DNA from: Mesonia oceanica | Lineage (GTDB): Bacteria > Bacteroidota > Bacteroidia > Flavobacteriales > Flavobacteriaceae | Direction of reading: 5' to 3' | NCBI RefSeq assembly: GCF_902499555.1 | Contig: NZ_CABVMM010000003.1 | Location: forward strand, 124,001-188,000 | Length of the DNA: 64,000 nt | Shown here: positions 45,521-53,687 of the stretch, in pieces | Position numbering within the stretch: position 1 is the first letter of the stretch | Layout of the letters: each line of letters opens with the position of its first letter | Made by a program: the position numbers and the translations under genes | Notes under the pieces: generated by a model | Databases searched by the model: none | Seen by the model: the letters and a program-made list of their open reading frames with translations, nothing else | What the model was told of the DNA's origin: nothing

Positions 45521-46599
45521 TGGCGAAAGAGTTTAAAAGATCATATAAGTTTGCATTCTATACATCTTTATTTATTACCCTTTTTACCACTGGTGCATTA
45601 GCGGCATATCAGGTTTTTTATGCAAACTTTTCTTTTATTCATACAGCAGTTTTCTTTGTTTTATGCTATTGTCTTGCCTTTTTGATTATTCAATTAAGGA
45701 TTGAACATTTTATCTACCGACGCGTAAAAGCGGTCTACGATAATGTTTCACTTTTAGAATCCTCTTCCCTTCAAAAACAGCAAGTCACTACCGATATGGC
45801 AACATTGACTAGAGAGGTTGAAAAATTTGCTGAAGGAAAAAAACTGGAAATAGAAGCCCTTAAAATCCGAGAAAATTACCGAAAAGAATTTATGGGAAAT
45901 GTTTCTCATGAATTAAAAACTCCATTATTTACTGTTCAAGGCTATATACTTACATTAATTGACGGGGCCATAAAAGATAAAAAAGTACGTGATAAATATT
46001 TAAACCGAGCAAGTAAAGGTTTGGATAGACTTATCTATATTGTAAAAGATTTAGATATGATTACCAAATTGGAAGCGGGTGAACTTCATTTACGGGAAGA
46101 AGAATTTGATATTATTGAAGTTATTCAAAATGTATTCGATTTATTTGAAATGAAATCTGCCAAAAAGAACATTTCATTAACCTTCGATCTCGATTATGAA
46201 GAACCTATTTATATTTATGCGGATAAAGAGAAAATTCAGCAAGTGATTACCAATTTAGTGGTTAATTCCATTAAATATGGAAAAATAGGAGGGACTACTG
46301 AAGTGAGTATTGAAGACTTAATAAAAAATAAAGTAATTGTAAGAATTACTGATAATGGAGAAGGGATCGAACAAAAAAATATTCCGCGATTGTTTGAAAG
46401 GTTTTATCGAGTAGATAAAAGTGGATCTCGTAAAGAAGGAGGTTCCGGACTCGGCTTGGCCATTGTGAAGCATATTTTAGAAGCGCACAACGAAAAAATT
46501 TATGTAGAAAGTGATTTTGGCGTTGGGAGTGAATTTTCTTTTACTTTAGAAAAGTCTAAACAAAGAGCTCCAGTCCAAACCAGTACTGCTAAAACTTAA
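45520..46599 (+). CDS. Sensor histidine kinase, PhoR-like
   Basis: A 359-residue kinase with two N-terminal transmembrane helices (about 9-31 and 40-58) and almost no periplasmic loop, so it senses in the membrane or through a partner. A HAMP-like linker, H-box FMGNVSHELKTPLFTVQGYI (H130), N-box VITNLVVNSIKYGK, and ATP-lid DNGEGIEQKNIPRLFERFYR. Small sensor region and gene pairing match PhoR-like kinases. The 3' end overlaps the convergent glycosyltransferase by 54 bases. Confidence 0.92.
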   Translation: MAKEFKRSYKFAFYTSLFITLFTTGALAAYQVFYANFSFIHTAVFFVLCYCLAFLIIQLRIEHFIYRRVKAVYDNVSLLESSSLQKQQVTTDMATLTREVEKFAEGKKLEIEALKIRENYRKEFMGNVSHELKTPLFTVQGYILTLIDGAIKDKKVRDKYLNRASKGLDRLIYIVKDLDMITKLEAGELHLREEEFDIIEVIQNVFDLFEMKSAKKNISLTFDLDYEEPIYIYADKEKIQQVITNLVVNSIKYGKIGGTTEVSIEDLIKNKVIVRITDNGEGIEQKNIPRLFERFYRVDKSGSRKEGGSGLGLAIVKHILEAHNEKIYVESDFGVGSEFSFTLEKSKQRAPVQTSTAKT

Positions 46600-47598
46600 T
46601 CCGCTGTAAAAATTAACTTCCCTTAATTTTTCAGCCTTAAACCTGTGTTGAGAGCAACTTGGTGCAATTCTGTTTTCTTTTAGTCTTTTCGCTAAGTATT
46701 CTTGTTCCGTTTGACCGGGAGTCGGGATAAAAAAAGCTTTTTTCTTCAGCTTAGCAATATCCATCAACGTAGTATAGCCTGAACGTGATAGGATAACTTC
46801 ACTTTTATTAATGGCTTCCTCTAAATCTTTTCCGCTTAAATAATTAAAAATTGTGATATTACCAATAGTGCCTTTGGTTTGTACCTCTTCTACTACGCCT
46901 CTTACAAAAATGATTCGCTTGTCGGTATCTTTAAATTCCAGTAAAAGTTTTTCTTCGAGTAAAGTGCGTTGAGGTTCCGGACCCGAAAGTAAAATCATCA
47001 AATCATATTCAATAGGTAATTCCTTTTTTTCGAAACGGCTTAAAGCTCCAATATAGTTAAGGTTGAATTGCGATTCTTTTTTTAAATGACCTAATTTCCC
47101 GCTAAGATTAGGAGATTTGGCAAAATCAGGTATCCAACATTCTTTGAATTTTTTAATGTAAAATTGATGAATTTTAGAACTGAAATACGTTGTCTTTCCG
47201 GTTAATACATTTAATTGATGCGTTATAAAAACCGAAGGGACAAATTTACAAAACACACCTAATCGATTGTCAGAAATAACTCCACTAATTTTTTCCTTTT
47301 CATAAATCTCAAGAGTGATTTTCCTTTCGTTATTTACTGTTTTTAAAATCTTATAACTTTTAAAAAACAATTTCGACTTAAAGAAAAAACCTTTTCTGGC
47401 GTATTTAATGTTATAAGAAGGAAGCTCATAAAACTTCAAATGAGGAAATTCTTTCTTTAATAAGGCTAAAGCACTCCCGTCTGAGGCTAAGATAGGTTCA
47501 AAATTATTGATTTCTAAAGCCTTAATGATGGGGATGCAACGGGTCGCATGGCCTAATCCCCAATTTAACGGTGCAACTAAAATCTTTTTTTTCGCCAT
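46546..47598 (-). CDS. Glycosyltransferase, MurG-like (GT28 type)
   Basis: A 350-residue protein with the GT-B N-terminal signature VAPLNWGLGHATRCIPIIKA and a C-terminal domain with a sugar-nucleotide site (SEVILSRSGYTTLMDIAKLK). The family in Bacteroidetes is annotated only as glycosyltransferase; acceptor unknown. The start ATG encodes MAKKKILVAP; a TTG two codons upstream is rejected. A TATCTTTG box ends directly before it on the minus strand, so the transcript may be almost leaderless. The last 17 codons overlap the kinase gene. Confidence 0.87.
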   Translation of the reverse strand: MAKKKILVAPLNWGLGHATRCIPIIKALEINNFEPILASDGSALALLKKEFPHLKFYELPSYNIKYARKGFFFKSKLFFKSYKILKTVNNERKITLEIYEKEKISGVISDNRLGVFCKFVPSVFITHQLNVLTGKTTYFSSKIHQFYIKKFKECWIPDFAKSPNLSGKLGHLKKESQFNLNYIGALSRFEKKELPIEYDLMILLSGPEPQRTLLEEKLLLEFKDTDKRIIFVRGVVEEVQTKGTIGNITIFNYLSGKDLEEAINKSEVILSRSGYTTLMDIAKLKKKAFFIPTPGQTEQEYLAKRLKENRIAPSCSQHRFKAEKLREVNFYSGLSFSSTGLDWSSLFRLF

Positions 47599-47665
47599 AA
47601 TCAAAGATAGCGTATTTACCTCTGCTTTATTTTATTTAATTTTACCAAAATATTAAATAATATCC

Positions 47666-48340
47666 GTGGGAAGTAAAAATAAATTAAAAAGGTTTAAAGA
47701 AAACGAAACTTTTAACAATGTTGTACAACCAACTAGGAATGAAATTGTTGATGGTAATTTTAAGTTGAAAGGAAAATGGGCTCAAGATTTTTTTAAGAAT
47801 GATTTACCCATCGTTTTAGAACTTGGCTGCGGAAAAGGTGAATATAGCGTAGGTTTGGCTGAAAAATATCCTGAAAAGAATTTTCTGGGAATCGATATTA
47901 AAGGTGCCCGTTTCTGGAGAGGTGCAAAAACAGCATTGGAAGAAGAAATGCCGAATGTAGGTTTTCTAAGAACCCAAATAGAATTGGTAGATCAGATTTT
48001 TGCTGAAGGTGAAGTAGATGAAATTTGGATTACTTTCCCAGATCCACAAATAAAATACAAGCGAACTAAACATAGATTGACCAATTCTGAATTTCTTCAG
48101 AAGTATAAAAAGATTTTAAAACCAGACGGGGTAGTCAATTTAAAAACTGATAGCGAATTTATGCACGGTTATACCTTGGGGTTGCTACACGGGGAAGGAC
48201 ACGAAATTTTACATGCGAATCACGACGTTTACAAAAATGAATATTCACCCGAAGAAGTGATTGGTATTCAAACTTTTTACGAAAAACAGTACCTTGAAGA
48301 AAATAAAAGAATTACGTATATTCAATTTCGCATAAAATAA
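47666..48340 (+). CDS. trmB: tRNA (guanosine(46)-N7)-methyltransferase
   Basis: A 224-residue SAM-dependent enzyme forming m7G46 in tRNA. SAM motif VLELGCGKGEYSVGLAEKYP, GIDIKGARFWRGAKTALEEE, and the TrmB signature EIWITFPDPQIKYKRTKHRL. Start codon is GTG (MGSKNKLKRF), fixed by the conserved N-terminus. 7 bases upstream of the LysE-family gene. Confidence 0.95.
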   Translation: MGSKNKLKRFKENETFNNVVQPTRNEIVDGNFKLKGKWAQDFFKNDLPIVLELGCGKGEYSVGLAEKYPEKNFLGIDIKGARFWRGAKTALEEEMPNVGFLRTQIELVDQIFAEGEVDEIWITFPDPQIKYKRTKHRLTNSEFLQKYKKILKPDGVVNLKTDSEFMHGYTLGLLHGEGHEILHANHDVYKNEYSPEEVIGIQTFYEKQYLEENKRITYIQFRIK

Positions 48341-48347
48341 TTCAACC

Positions 48348-48974
48348 TTGGAAGAATCGAAGCTCTTTTTATTTACTTTTTTAGCAGCACTTGGTGGGGT
48401 GATTCCTCCGGGATTAGTAAATATGACGGTCGCCAAATCGTGTCTAGAAAGAGGTAAACGTAGCGGGATTTTTGTTGCTTTAGGCTCGTGTACCATTGTG
48501 CTTATTCAATCTTTTTTGGCAATTATGCTTTCCAAGTATATTCTAGGGCATCCTTATGTCAATAAAATGTTGCTTCGGGCAGGATTAGTTATTTTTCTTT
48601 TATTGATGATTTATTTCTTTATTCAAGCAAAAAAGAACAAAAAAGTAAAAACCAGTAAAAAGGGAGATTCCGGTAAAAGTTATTTAAAAGGATTGACGAT
48701 TGCATTGTTTAACGTATTTCCTATTCCTTATTTTGTCGCTTTGAGTACTGCCCTTTCTCCTGAAAAAGGAGGTTACGATATGGTAGATATGGTGATTTTT
48801 GCTTTTGCTGCTGCTATGGGGAGTTTTGCCACTCTTTATGGTTACGTAATAGGTTTTGCTAAAATTGAAAAACATACCCAATCTTTCAGTAAATATTCTA
48901 ATTATTTTATGGCTGGTTTGATGCTTGTCTTGGTGATTATCACCTTAATTAGAATTTTTAAGCCTTTTTCATGA
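48348..48974 (+). CDS. LysE family transporter
   Basis: A 208-residue exporter-like membrane protein with about six helices. The LysE mark is GGVIPPGLVNMTVAKSCLERGKR, and residues 105-130 hold GLTIALFNVFPIPYFVAL. Start codon is TTG. Family members export amino acids or related compounds; substrate unknown. Sits between trmB and the ATL gene, overlapping the latter by 4 bases (ATGA). Confidence 0.88.
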   Translation: MEESKLFLFTFLAALGGVIPPGLVNMTVAKSCLERGKRSGIFVALGSCTIVLIQSFLAIMLSKYILGHPYVNKMLLRAGLVIFLLLMIYFFIQAKKNKKVKTSKKGDSGKSYLKGLTIALFNVFPIPYFVALSTALSPEKGGYDMVDMVIFAFAAAMGSFATLYGYVIGFAKIEKHTQSFSKYSNYFMAGLMLVLVIITLIRIFKPFS

Positions 48975-49303
48975 GTACTTCTGCTAACTTTTTTGAAAAG
49001 GTTTACCAAGTTGCCCGACAAATTCCTTACGGAAAAGTAACTACTTACGGAGCCATTGCCAAGGCTATAGGTGCTGCAAAAAGTGCTAGAATGGTAGGTT
49101 ATGCGATGAATGGTGCAGGGGAGCGGGAAGATGTTCCTGCGCATCGGGTGGTCAATAGAAAAGGAGTGCTTACCGGCAAGCATCATTTTTCAGGAACCAA
49201 TTTAATGCAACAACTTTTAGAAAGTGAAGGTGTTCAAGTAAAAGACAACCAAATTCAAAATTTCCAAGAGGTTTTGTGGGAACCGGAAATACTTTCAGAA
49301 TAA
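48971..49303 (+). CDS. Alkyltransferase-like protein (ATL), MGMT family
   Basis: A 110-residue homologue of the O6-alkylguanine-DNA alkyltransferase C-terminal domain. The helix-turn-helix part (PYGKVTTYGAIAKAIG) and the active-site region are kept, but the PCHRV motif reads PAHRV: Ala57 replaces the alkyl-acceptor Cys. Such ATLs bind O6-alkylguanine, flip it, and hand the lesion to nucleotide excision repair instead of reversing it. Overlaps the LysE gene start-to-stop. Confidence 0.93.
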   Translation: MSTSANFFEKVYQVARQIPYGKVTTYGAIAKAIGAAKSARMVGYAMNGAGEREDVPAHRVVNRKGVLTGKHHFSGTNLMQQLLESEGVQVKDNQIQNFQEVLWEPEILSE

Positions 49304-49372
49304 AATTGATAAGCCTTATACATAGCATCGATAAATTCAATAGATGAACTTCAAAATTACATTGCTATCCCG

Positions 49373-49380
49373 TATATTTG
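49373..49380 (+). promoter_or_regulatory. -7 promoter element before mrp-like gene
   Basis: TATATTTG fits TAnnTTTG, with a leader of about 35 bases to the ATG. A TTG lies too close upstream (8 bases) to be the -33 box. Confidence 0.4.
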
Positions 49381-49423
49381 CACTTTAGAATAATTCTAAG
49401 TAAGAAGAAAAGAAAATTTCTAT

Positions 49424-50557
49424 ATGAAATTAGATAAGAAAGATATTTTAAAAGCCTTGGAAACCATTAGTGTTTCCGGTGAAGGGCAAAATATGATAGA
49501 AGCAGACGTTGTAACAAACGTCAATATTTTTGGAGATGAGGTTGAAGTGGATTTAGTACTGAAAACTCCTGCTATGCACATTAAAAAACGTGCAGAAGTA
49601 GATGTGATGAAAGCTATTCACAAGCATGTTTACGAAAAAGCAAAAGTGAAAGTAAACATTAGGGTAGATGCTCCTAAAAATAAAGCTCCAGAAATTAAAG
49701 GAAAACCAATTCCGGGAATTAAAAATATTGTGGCGGTCGCTTCGGGTAAAGGAGGTGTTGGTAAATCTACTGTTACGGCAAATTTAGCCGTGAGTCTTTC
49801 TAAAATGGGCTTTAAAGTAGGCTTACTGGATGCCGACATTTACGGGCCTTCTGCAACCATTATGTTTGATGTAGAAAGAGAAAGACCCCTATCGGTAAAT
49901 GTAGATGGAAAATCTAAAATGAAACCCGTAGAAAATTACGGAGTGAAAATACTTTCTATAGGCTTTTTTACCAAGCCTAATCAAGCGGTAATTTGGCGTG
50001 GGCCAATGGCAGCAAAAGCTTTAAACCAAATGATTTTTGATGCCGATTGGGGAGAGTTAGATTTTCTTTTAGTAGATCTTCCTCCGGGAACAGGAGATAT
50101 TCATCTTTCTATTATGCAATCTATGCCCATTACAGGAGCGGTGATTGTAAGTACACCGCAAAATGTAGCTTTAGCCGATGCAAAAAAAGGAGTAGCGATG
50201 TTTCAGCAAGAAAGTATTAATGTGCCGGTATTAGGTATTATTGAAAATATGGCGTATTTTACTCCAGCTGAATTGCCTGAAAATAAGTATTATATTTTTG
50301 GCGAAAAAGGCGCTAAAAATTTAGCAGACGATTTAGAAGTTCCATTTTTAGGTGAAATTCCATTAGTTCAAAGTGTACGTGAAGCCGGAGATATTGGTCG
50401 TCCTGCAGCCTTGCAGGAAGATACGCCAATTGCTGATGCTTTAAAAGATATCACCAGAAATGTAGTAGAAGAGACGGTAAAGAGAAACGAAAATATACCG
50501 CCTACAGAAGCTATTAAAATTACAACAATGGCAGGTTGCAGTGCCGTAAAAAAATAG
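49424..50557 (+). CDS. Mrp/NBP35 family Fe-S carrier ATPase (ApbC-like)
   Basis: A 377-residue protein: an N-terminal MIP18/DUF59-like domain (residues 1-90), then a deviant Walker A P-loop VASGKGGVGKSTVTANLAVS and LLDADIYGPSATIMF, as in the Mrp/ApbC scaffolds that move Fe-S clusters. The CxxC cluster motif usual in this family is missing: the place reads ENMAYFTPAELPENKYYIFG. Flavobacterial relatives commonly look like this. A Cys is near the C-terminus (AGCSAVKK). 5 bases upstream of the NifU-like gene. Confidence 0.92.
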   Translation: MKLDKKDILKALETISVSGEGQNMIEADVVTNVNIFGDEVEVDLVLKTPAMHIKKRAEVDVMKAIHKHVYEKAKVKVNIRVDAPKNKAPEIKGKPIPGIKNIVAVASGKGGVGKSTVTANLAVSLSKMGFKVGLLDADIYGPSATIMFDVERERPLSVNVDGKSKMKPVENYGVKILSIGFFTKPNQAVIWRGPMAAKALNQMIFDADWGELDFLLVDLPPGTGDIHLSIMQSMPITGAVIVSTPQNVALADAKKGVAMFQQESINVPVLGIIENMAYFTPAELPENKYYIFGEKGAKNLADDLEVPFLGEIPLVQSVREAGDIGRPAALQEDTPIADALKDITRNVVEETVKRNENIPPTEAIKITTMAGCSAVKK

Positions 50558-50561
50558 AGAT

Positions 50562-50813
50562 ATGACGACGATTAGCAAAGACTTAAAGCAAAACGTAGAG
50601 AAAGCATTAGATGAAATCCGTCCGTTTTTAAAAAATGATGGAGGCGATATTTCTTTAATTGAAATAGATGAACAAACCAATGTTGTTCGTGTACGTTTAG
50701 AAGGTGCTTGTGTAGGTTGCAGTGTGAACCAAATGACACTGAAATCTGGAGTAGAAATGACTATCAAAAAATACGCTCCGCAAATAGAAAAAGTAATCAA
50801 TATTGAAGCTTAA
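50562..50813 (+). CDS. NifU-like C-terminal domain Fe-S scaffold
   Basis: An 83-residue NifU-domain protein that carries [4Fe-4S] clusters for transfer to targets. Starts TTISKDLKQNVEKALDEIRP; the cluster motif is CVGC (C50 and C53) in LEGACVGCSVNQMTLKSGVE. Single domain with no N-terminal extension. Runs with the Mrp-like gene and the redox genes downstream. Confidence 0.93.
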   Translation: MTTISKDLKQNVEKALDEIRPFLKNDGGDISLIEIDEQTNVVRVRLEGACVGCSVNQMTLKSGVEMTIKKYAPQIEKVINIEA

Positions 50814-50898
50814 GATTTTTCTGAAAGCTGATGATTGTCATTTTTTAACTGAGTCTTAAAAGTTAATATCGCATCTCGTATCTTAAGAAATAAAATTT

Positions 50899-51966
50899 AT
50901 GATTAAGACAGATATATTAATTATAGGAGCCGGACCTACCGGCCTCTTTACTGTTTTTGAAGCAGGATTACTTCAACTAAAATGTCACTTAATAGATGCA
51001 TTACCGCAACCCGGCGGACAATGTGCAGAATTATACCCTAAAAAACCTATCTATGATATTCCCGGTTTTCCGGAAGTGTTGGCCGGAGATTTAGTCGATA
51101 ATTTAATGGAACAAATCAAATCTTTCGAGCCTGGTTTTACCTTAGCTGAAAGAGCAGAAACTATTGAAAAATTAGAAGACGATACTTTTTTGGTAACCAC
51201 TAATAAAGGAACTCAGCATAATGCGCCTATCGTAGCTATTGCAGGAGGATTAGGAAGTTTTGAGCCAAGAAAACCACCGATTCCAAACATCGCAAATTTT
51301 GAAGATAAAGGAGTGGCTTATATGGTGAAAGACCCGGAAGTGTACCGAAACAAAAAAGTGATCATTGCCGGTGGAGGTGATTCGGCTTTAGATTGGAGTA
51401 TATTTTTAGCCGATGTGGCTGAAGAAGTAACTTTAGTTCACCGTAGAAACGAATTTCGTGGTGCATTAGATTCTGTAGAGAAAGTAAAAGAATTAAAAGA
51501 TCTTGGAAAGATTAATTTAATTACCCCTGGAGAAGTAGATGGTTTACAAGCCGACGAAAACGGTCACCTTGCTTCTGTAATCATCAAAAAGAAAAGTGAA
51601 GCTACCGAAGAAATTCAGCTTGAGGTAGATCATTTTATTCCATTATTCGGACTTTCTCCAAAGCTCGGGCCAATTGCTGATTGGGGGCTAGAAATAGAAA
51701 AGAACGCTATCAAAGTAGATAATGCGCTAGATTACCAAACCAATATTCCCGGGGTTTATGCCATTGGAGATGTGAATACCTATCCCGGAAAATTAAAATT
51801 GATTCTTTGTGGTTTTCATGAAGCGACCTTGATGTGTCAAAGCGCTTACAAGAAAATTTATCCCGATAAAAAATACGTGATGAAATATACTACGGTTGGC
51901 GGAGTAACCGGTTTCGATGGAACCAAAAAAGAAGCTCCCAAAGCGGTCGTAAAAGCAATCGATTAA
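50899..51966 (+). CDS. Ferredoxin--NADP reductase, thioredoxin-reductase type
   Basis: A 355-residue FAD enzyme of the thioredoxin-reductase-like ferredoxin-NADP reductase class (EC 1.18.1.2). FAD motif ILIIGAGPTGLFTVFEAGLL, then PQPGGQCAELYPKKPIYDIP, an NADPH motif KVIIAGGGDSALDWSIFLAD and AIGDVNTYPGKLKLILCGFH. The redox CxxC of true thioredoxin reductase is absent. Its stop overlaps the ferredoxin start by one base, so the pair is presumably an electron chain from NADPH to the 2Fe-2S protein. Confidence 0.92.
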   Translation: MIKTDILIIGAGPTGLFTVFEAGLLQLKCHLIDALPQPGGQCAELYPKKPIYDIPGFPEVLAGDLVDNLMEQIKSFEPGFTLAERAETIEKLEDDTFLVTTNKGTQHNAPIVAIAGGLGSFEPRKPPIPNIANFEDKGVAYMVKDPEVYRNKKVIIAGGGDSALDWSIFLADVAEEVTLVHRRNEFRGALDSVEKVKELKDLGKINLITPGEVDGLQADENGHLASVIIKKKSEATEEIQLEVDHFIPLFGLSPKLGPIADWGLEIEKNAIKVDNALDYQTNIPGVYAIGDVNTYPGKLKLILCGFHEATLMCQSAYKKIYPDKKYVMKYTTVGGVTGFDGTKKEAPKAVVKAID

Positions 51967-52298
51967 TGGAACAAGACGTAAAAATTACCATCATCGATCG
52001 TGAAGGGGTAACGCACGAAATTGATGCACCTACCGATATGAATATGAATCTAATGGAAGTAGTTCGTTCTTACGAACTAGCTCCGGAAGGAACCATCGGG
52101 ATTTGTGGTGGAATGGCTATGTGCGCTTCTTGCCAATGTTACGTACTAAGCGATACAGAATTGCCCGAAATGCAAGACGATGAGGAAGCCATGCTTGCAG
52201 AAGCTTTTCACGTAGAAGACAATAGTCGTTTAGGATGCCAAATTCCTATTACCGAAGAATTAGCAGGGCTTAAAGTGCAATTAGCTCCTGAAGAATAA
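51966..52298 (+). CDS. 2Fe-2S ferredoxin, adrenodoxin/Isc type
   Basis: A 110-residue plant-fold ferredoxin. The cluster ligands are C47, C53, C56 and C91 (GICGGMAMCASCQC... and RLGCQIP), spaced C-x5-C-x2-C as in Isc/adrenodoxin ferredoxins. Directly coupled to the reductase before it. Likely supplies electrons for Fe-S assembly or an oxygenase. Confidence 0.95.
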   Translation: MEQDVKITIIDREGVTHEIDAPTDMNMNLMEVVRSYELAPEGTIGICGGMAMCASCQCYVLSDTELPEMQDDEEAMLAEAFHVEDNSRLGCQIPITEELAGLKVQLAPEE

Positions 52299-52321
52299 AC
52301 TTTCTGATAAATATATAATGG

Positions 52322-52361
52322 AAAAAGCCTTATCAAATTTTGATAAGGCTTTCCTTTTTTT
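52322..52361 (+). terminator. Terminator after ferredoxin gene
   Basis: AAAGCCTTATCAAA/TTTGATAAGGCTTT stem with no loop to speak of, followed by CCTTTTTTT. Confidence 0.82.
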
Positions 52362-52388
52362 CTTGCAAGGTTTTGGAAACCTTGTAGG
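52362..52388 (+). repeat. Solo copy of the array-type palindrome
   Basis: CTTGCAAGGTTTTGG plus AAACCTTGTAGG is close to the palindrome at the start of each array unit (CCTACCAGGTTTTAT plus AAACCTTGCAGG). It lies right behind the ferredoxin terminator. It suggests that the array palindrome is a dispersed element and not exclusive to the array. Confidence 0.6.
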
Positions 52389-52465
52389 TCTGAATTATAA
52401 TTTTATAATGCGCTCAACTATTTTCTTGATTTTAATAGTTCGGAAATTTTAGGACGTAAAAGAAA

Positions 52466-52501
52466 AATCTGCAAGATATATACTGTCTCGCAGATTTAAT
52501 T
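52466..52501 (-). terminator. Terminator after Met/His-rich outer-membrane protein gene
   Basis: AAATCTGCAAGA/TCTCGCAGATTT stem with one mismatch; on the minus strand a T-run (TTTTTCTTTT) follows. Confidence 0.7.
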
Positions 52502-52516
52502 TTATCCTTTTAAAAA

Positions 52517-53560
52517 CTAAAACGAATATTGAGTCCCTAATGTAACCGAATATTTTTGTTTTAGCTGAACTCCGTTAGGTTCTTGATAAGCCGGTAATTT
52601 TACTTCCGCAGCAAAGCGTAATCCTTTTAAAGTATTTTTTGTGAAATAGTAATTTCCGCCAATAGCATAATTCAATTGCATGCCTCCACTATTGCTGGTG
52701 TTGGCAGTCGTTACCATCATCGGGTTTAATACCGGATTGTTTCCTTCAATTTGTTCTGTGTAATTAGCTTCGGCTCTTACTGAAAAGCTGAAGTTTTCAG
52801 TAGCATCTAAAGCTAACCAAGAAGTTGCTAGGTATTGATTCCCTAAGCGGTAGTCATTATCGTTTTCATTCAAGAAAAACTTAGCATTGGCTTGCGCTCC
52901 ACCACTTAGTTTTTCAGTTTGCCACAAATAGGTCATTCCCAATTTAGTTGAAAAAGAACCAGAACCAATTTGCATTGGGTAAGGTAAAATTACTTCTTCA
53001 CCGTTGGACATGGCGGTTTCATCTTTTTCATCGATAGAACCAGTTGGGATGCCAATGCCAAATTCTGCGTGTAGGGCTTGTTGGTTTTTGTTCATTAAAT
53101 TTACTAATGCACTCACGCTCACGTCACCAAAACCGGAAGAGCTTGTAGAAAAATCTGTATCCATTGCCATTCCCATATCGTTGGACATTCGCATGGTTAA
53201 ATCCATATCGTTAGTAATATAATTGGCCATCACCATAAAAGTTAATCCATCAGAAGGTGCGTACATTGCTCCCAACATATGCATGCCCATCATCATTTCT
53301 TGTGGTGCGGTCATGTAATTTTGATACACGAACTCTTCATTTACATCATCACTTTCGTAGCGAAGGTCTTGCATTTGCATAGTCATATAGCGATACGAAA
53401 CCATAAATTCTCCTTTGTGATGGGTGTGGTCGCCCATCACTCCAATAGGTGCGTGACTACTAGCTCGATGAGCACTCCATAAATTTTCTTCTTTTTTGTT
53501 TTCTTGTGCGTTAAGGTGAAGACAAAATAATGCCATACCTAACCATAAAATATTTTTCAT
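52517..53560 (-). CDS. Met/His-rich outer-membrane transporter-like protein
   Basis: A 347-residue exported beta-rich protein (signal peptide ILWLGMALFCLHLNAQ). Near the N-terminus it carries GVMGDHTHHKGEFMVSYRYM, MQMQDL and MMMGMHMLG, then further Met-rich stretches (MTMRMSNDMGMAMD). This repeated Met/His content resembles copper- or silver-handling proteins. The last strand ends KYSVTLGTQYSF with a terminal Phe, as in barrel proteins. Annotators usually call such proteins only transporter. Likely metal role is inference; no ATPase lies nearby. Confidence 0.8.
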   Translation of the reverse strand: MKNILWLGMALFCLHLNAQENKKEENLWSAHRASSHAPIGVMGDHTHHKGEFMVSYRYMTMQMQDLRYESDDVNEEFVYQNYMTAPQEMMMGMHMLGAMYAPSDGLTFMVMANYITNDMDLTMRMSNDMGMAMDTDFSTSSSGFGDVSVSALVNLMNKNQQALHAEFGIGIPTGSIDEKDETAMSNGEEVILPYPMQIGSGSFSTKLGMTYLWQTEKLSGGAQANAKFFLNENDNDYRLGNQYLATSWLALDATENFSFSVRAEANYTEQIEGNNPVLNPMMVTTANTSNSGGMQLNYAIGGNYYFTKNTLKGLRFAAEVKLPAYQEPNGVQLKQKYSVTLGTQYSF

Positions 53561-53687
53561 GAATTGAATTTTTAAAAGTTATATAATTTATTTTCTGCTT
53601 TTTATTGAATTTGAAACAGAAGTTTACCATTGCGTAAATGTAATTTGGATGCCGAAATGTTTTCAGCATTTAAAATTGAAAGAACAA

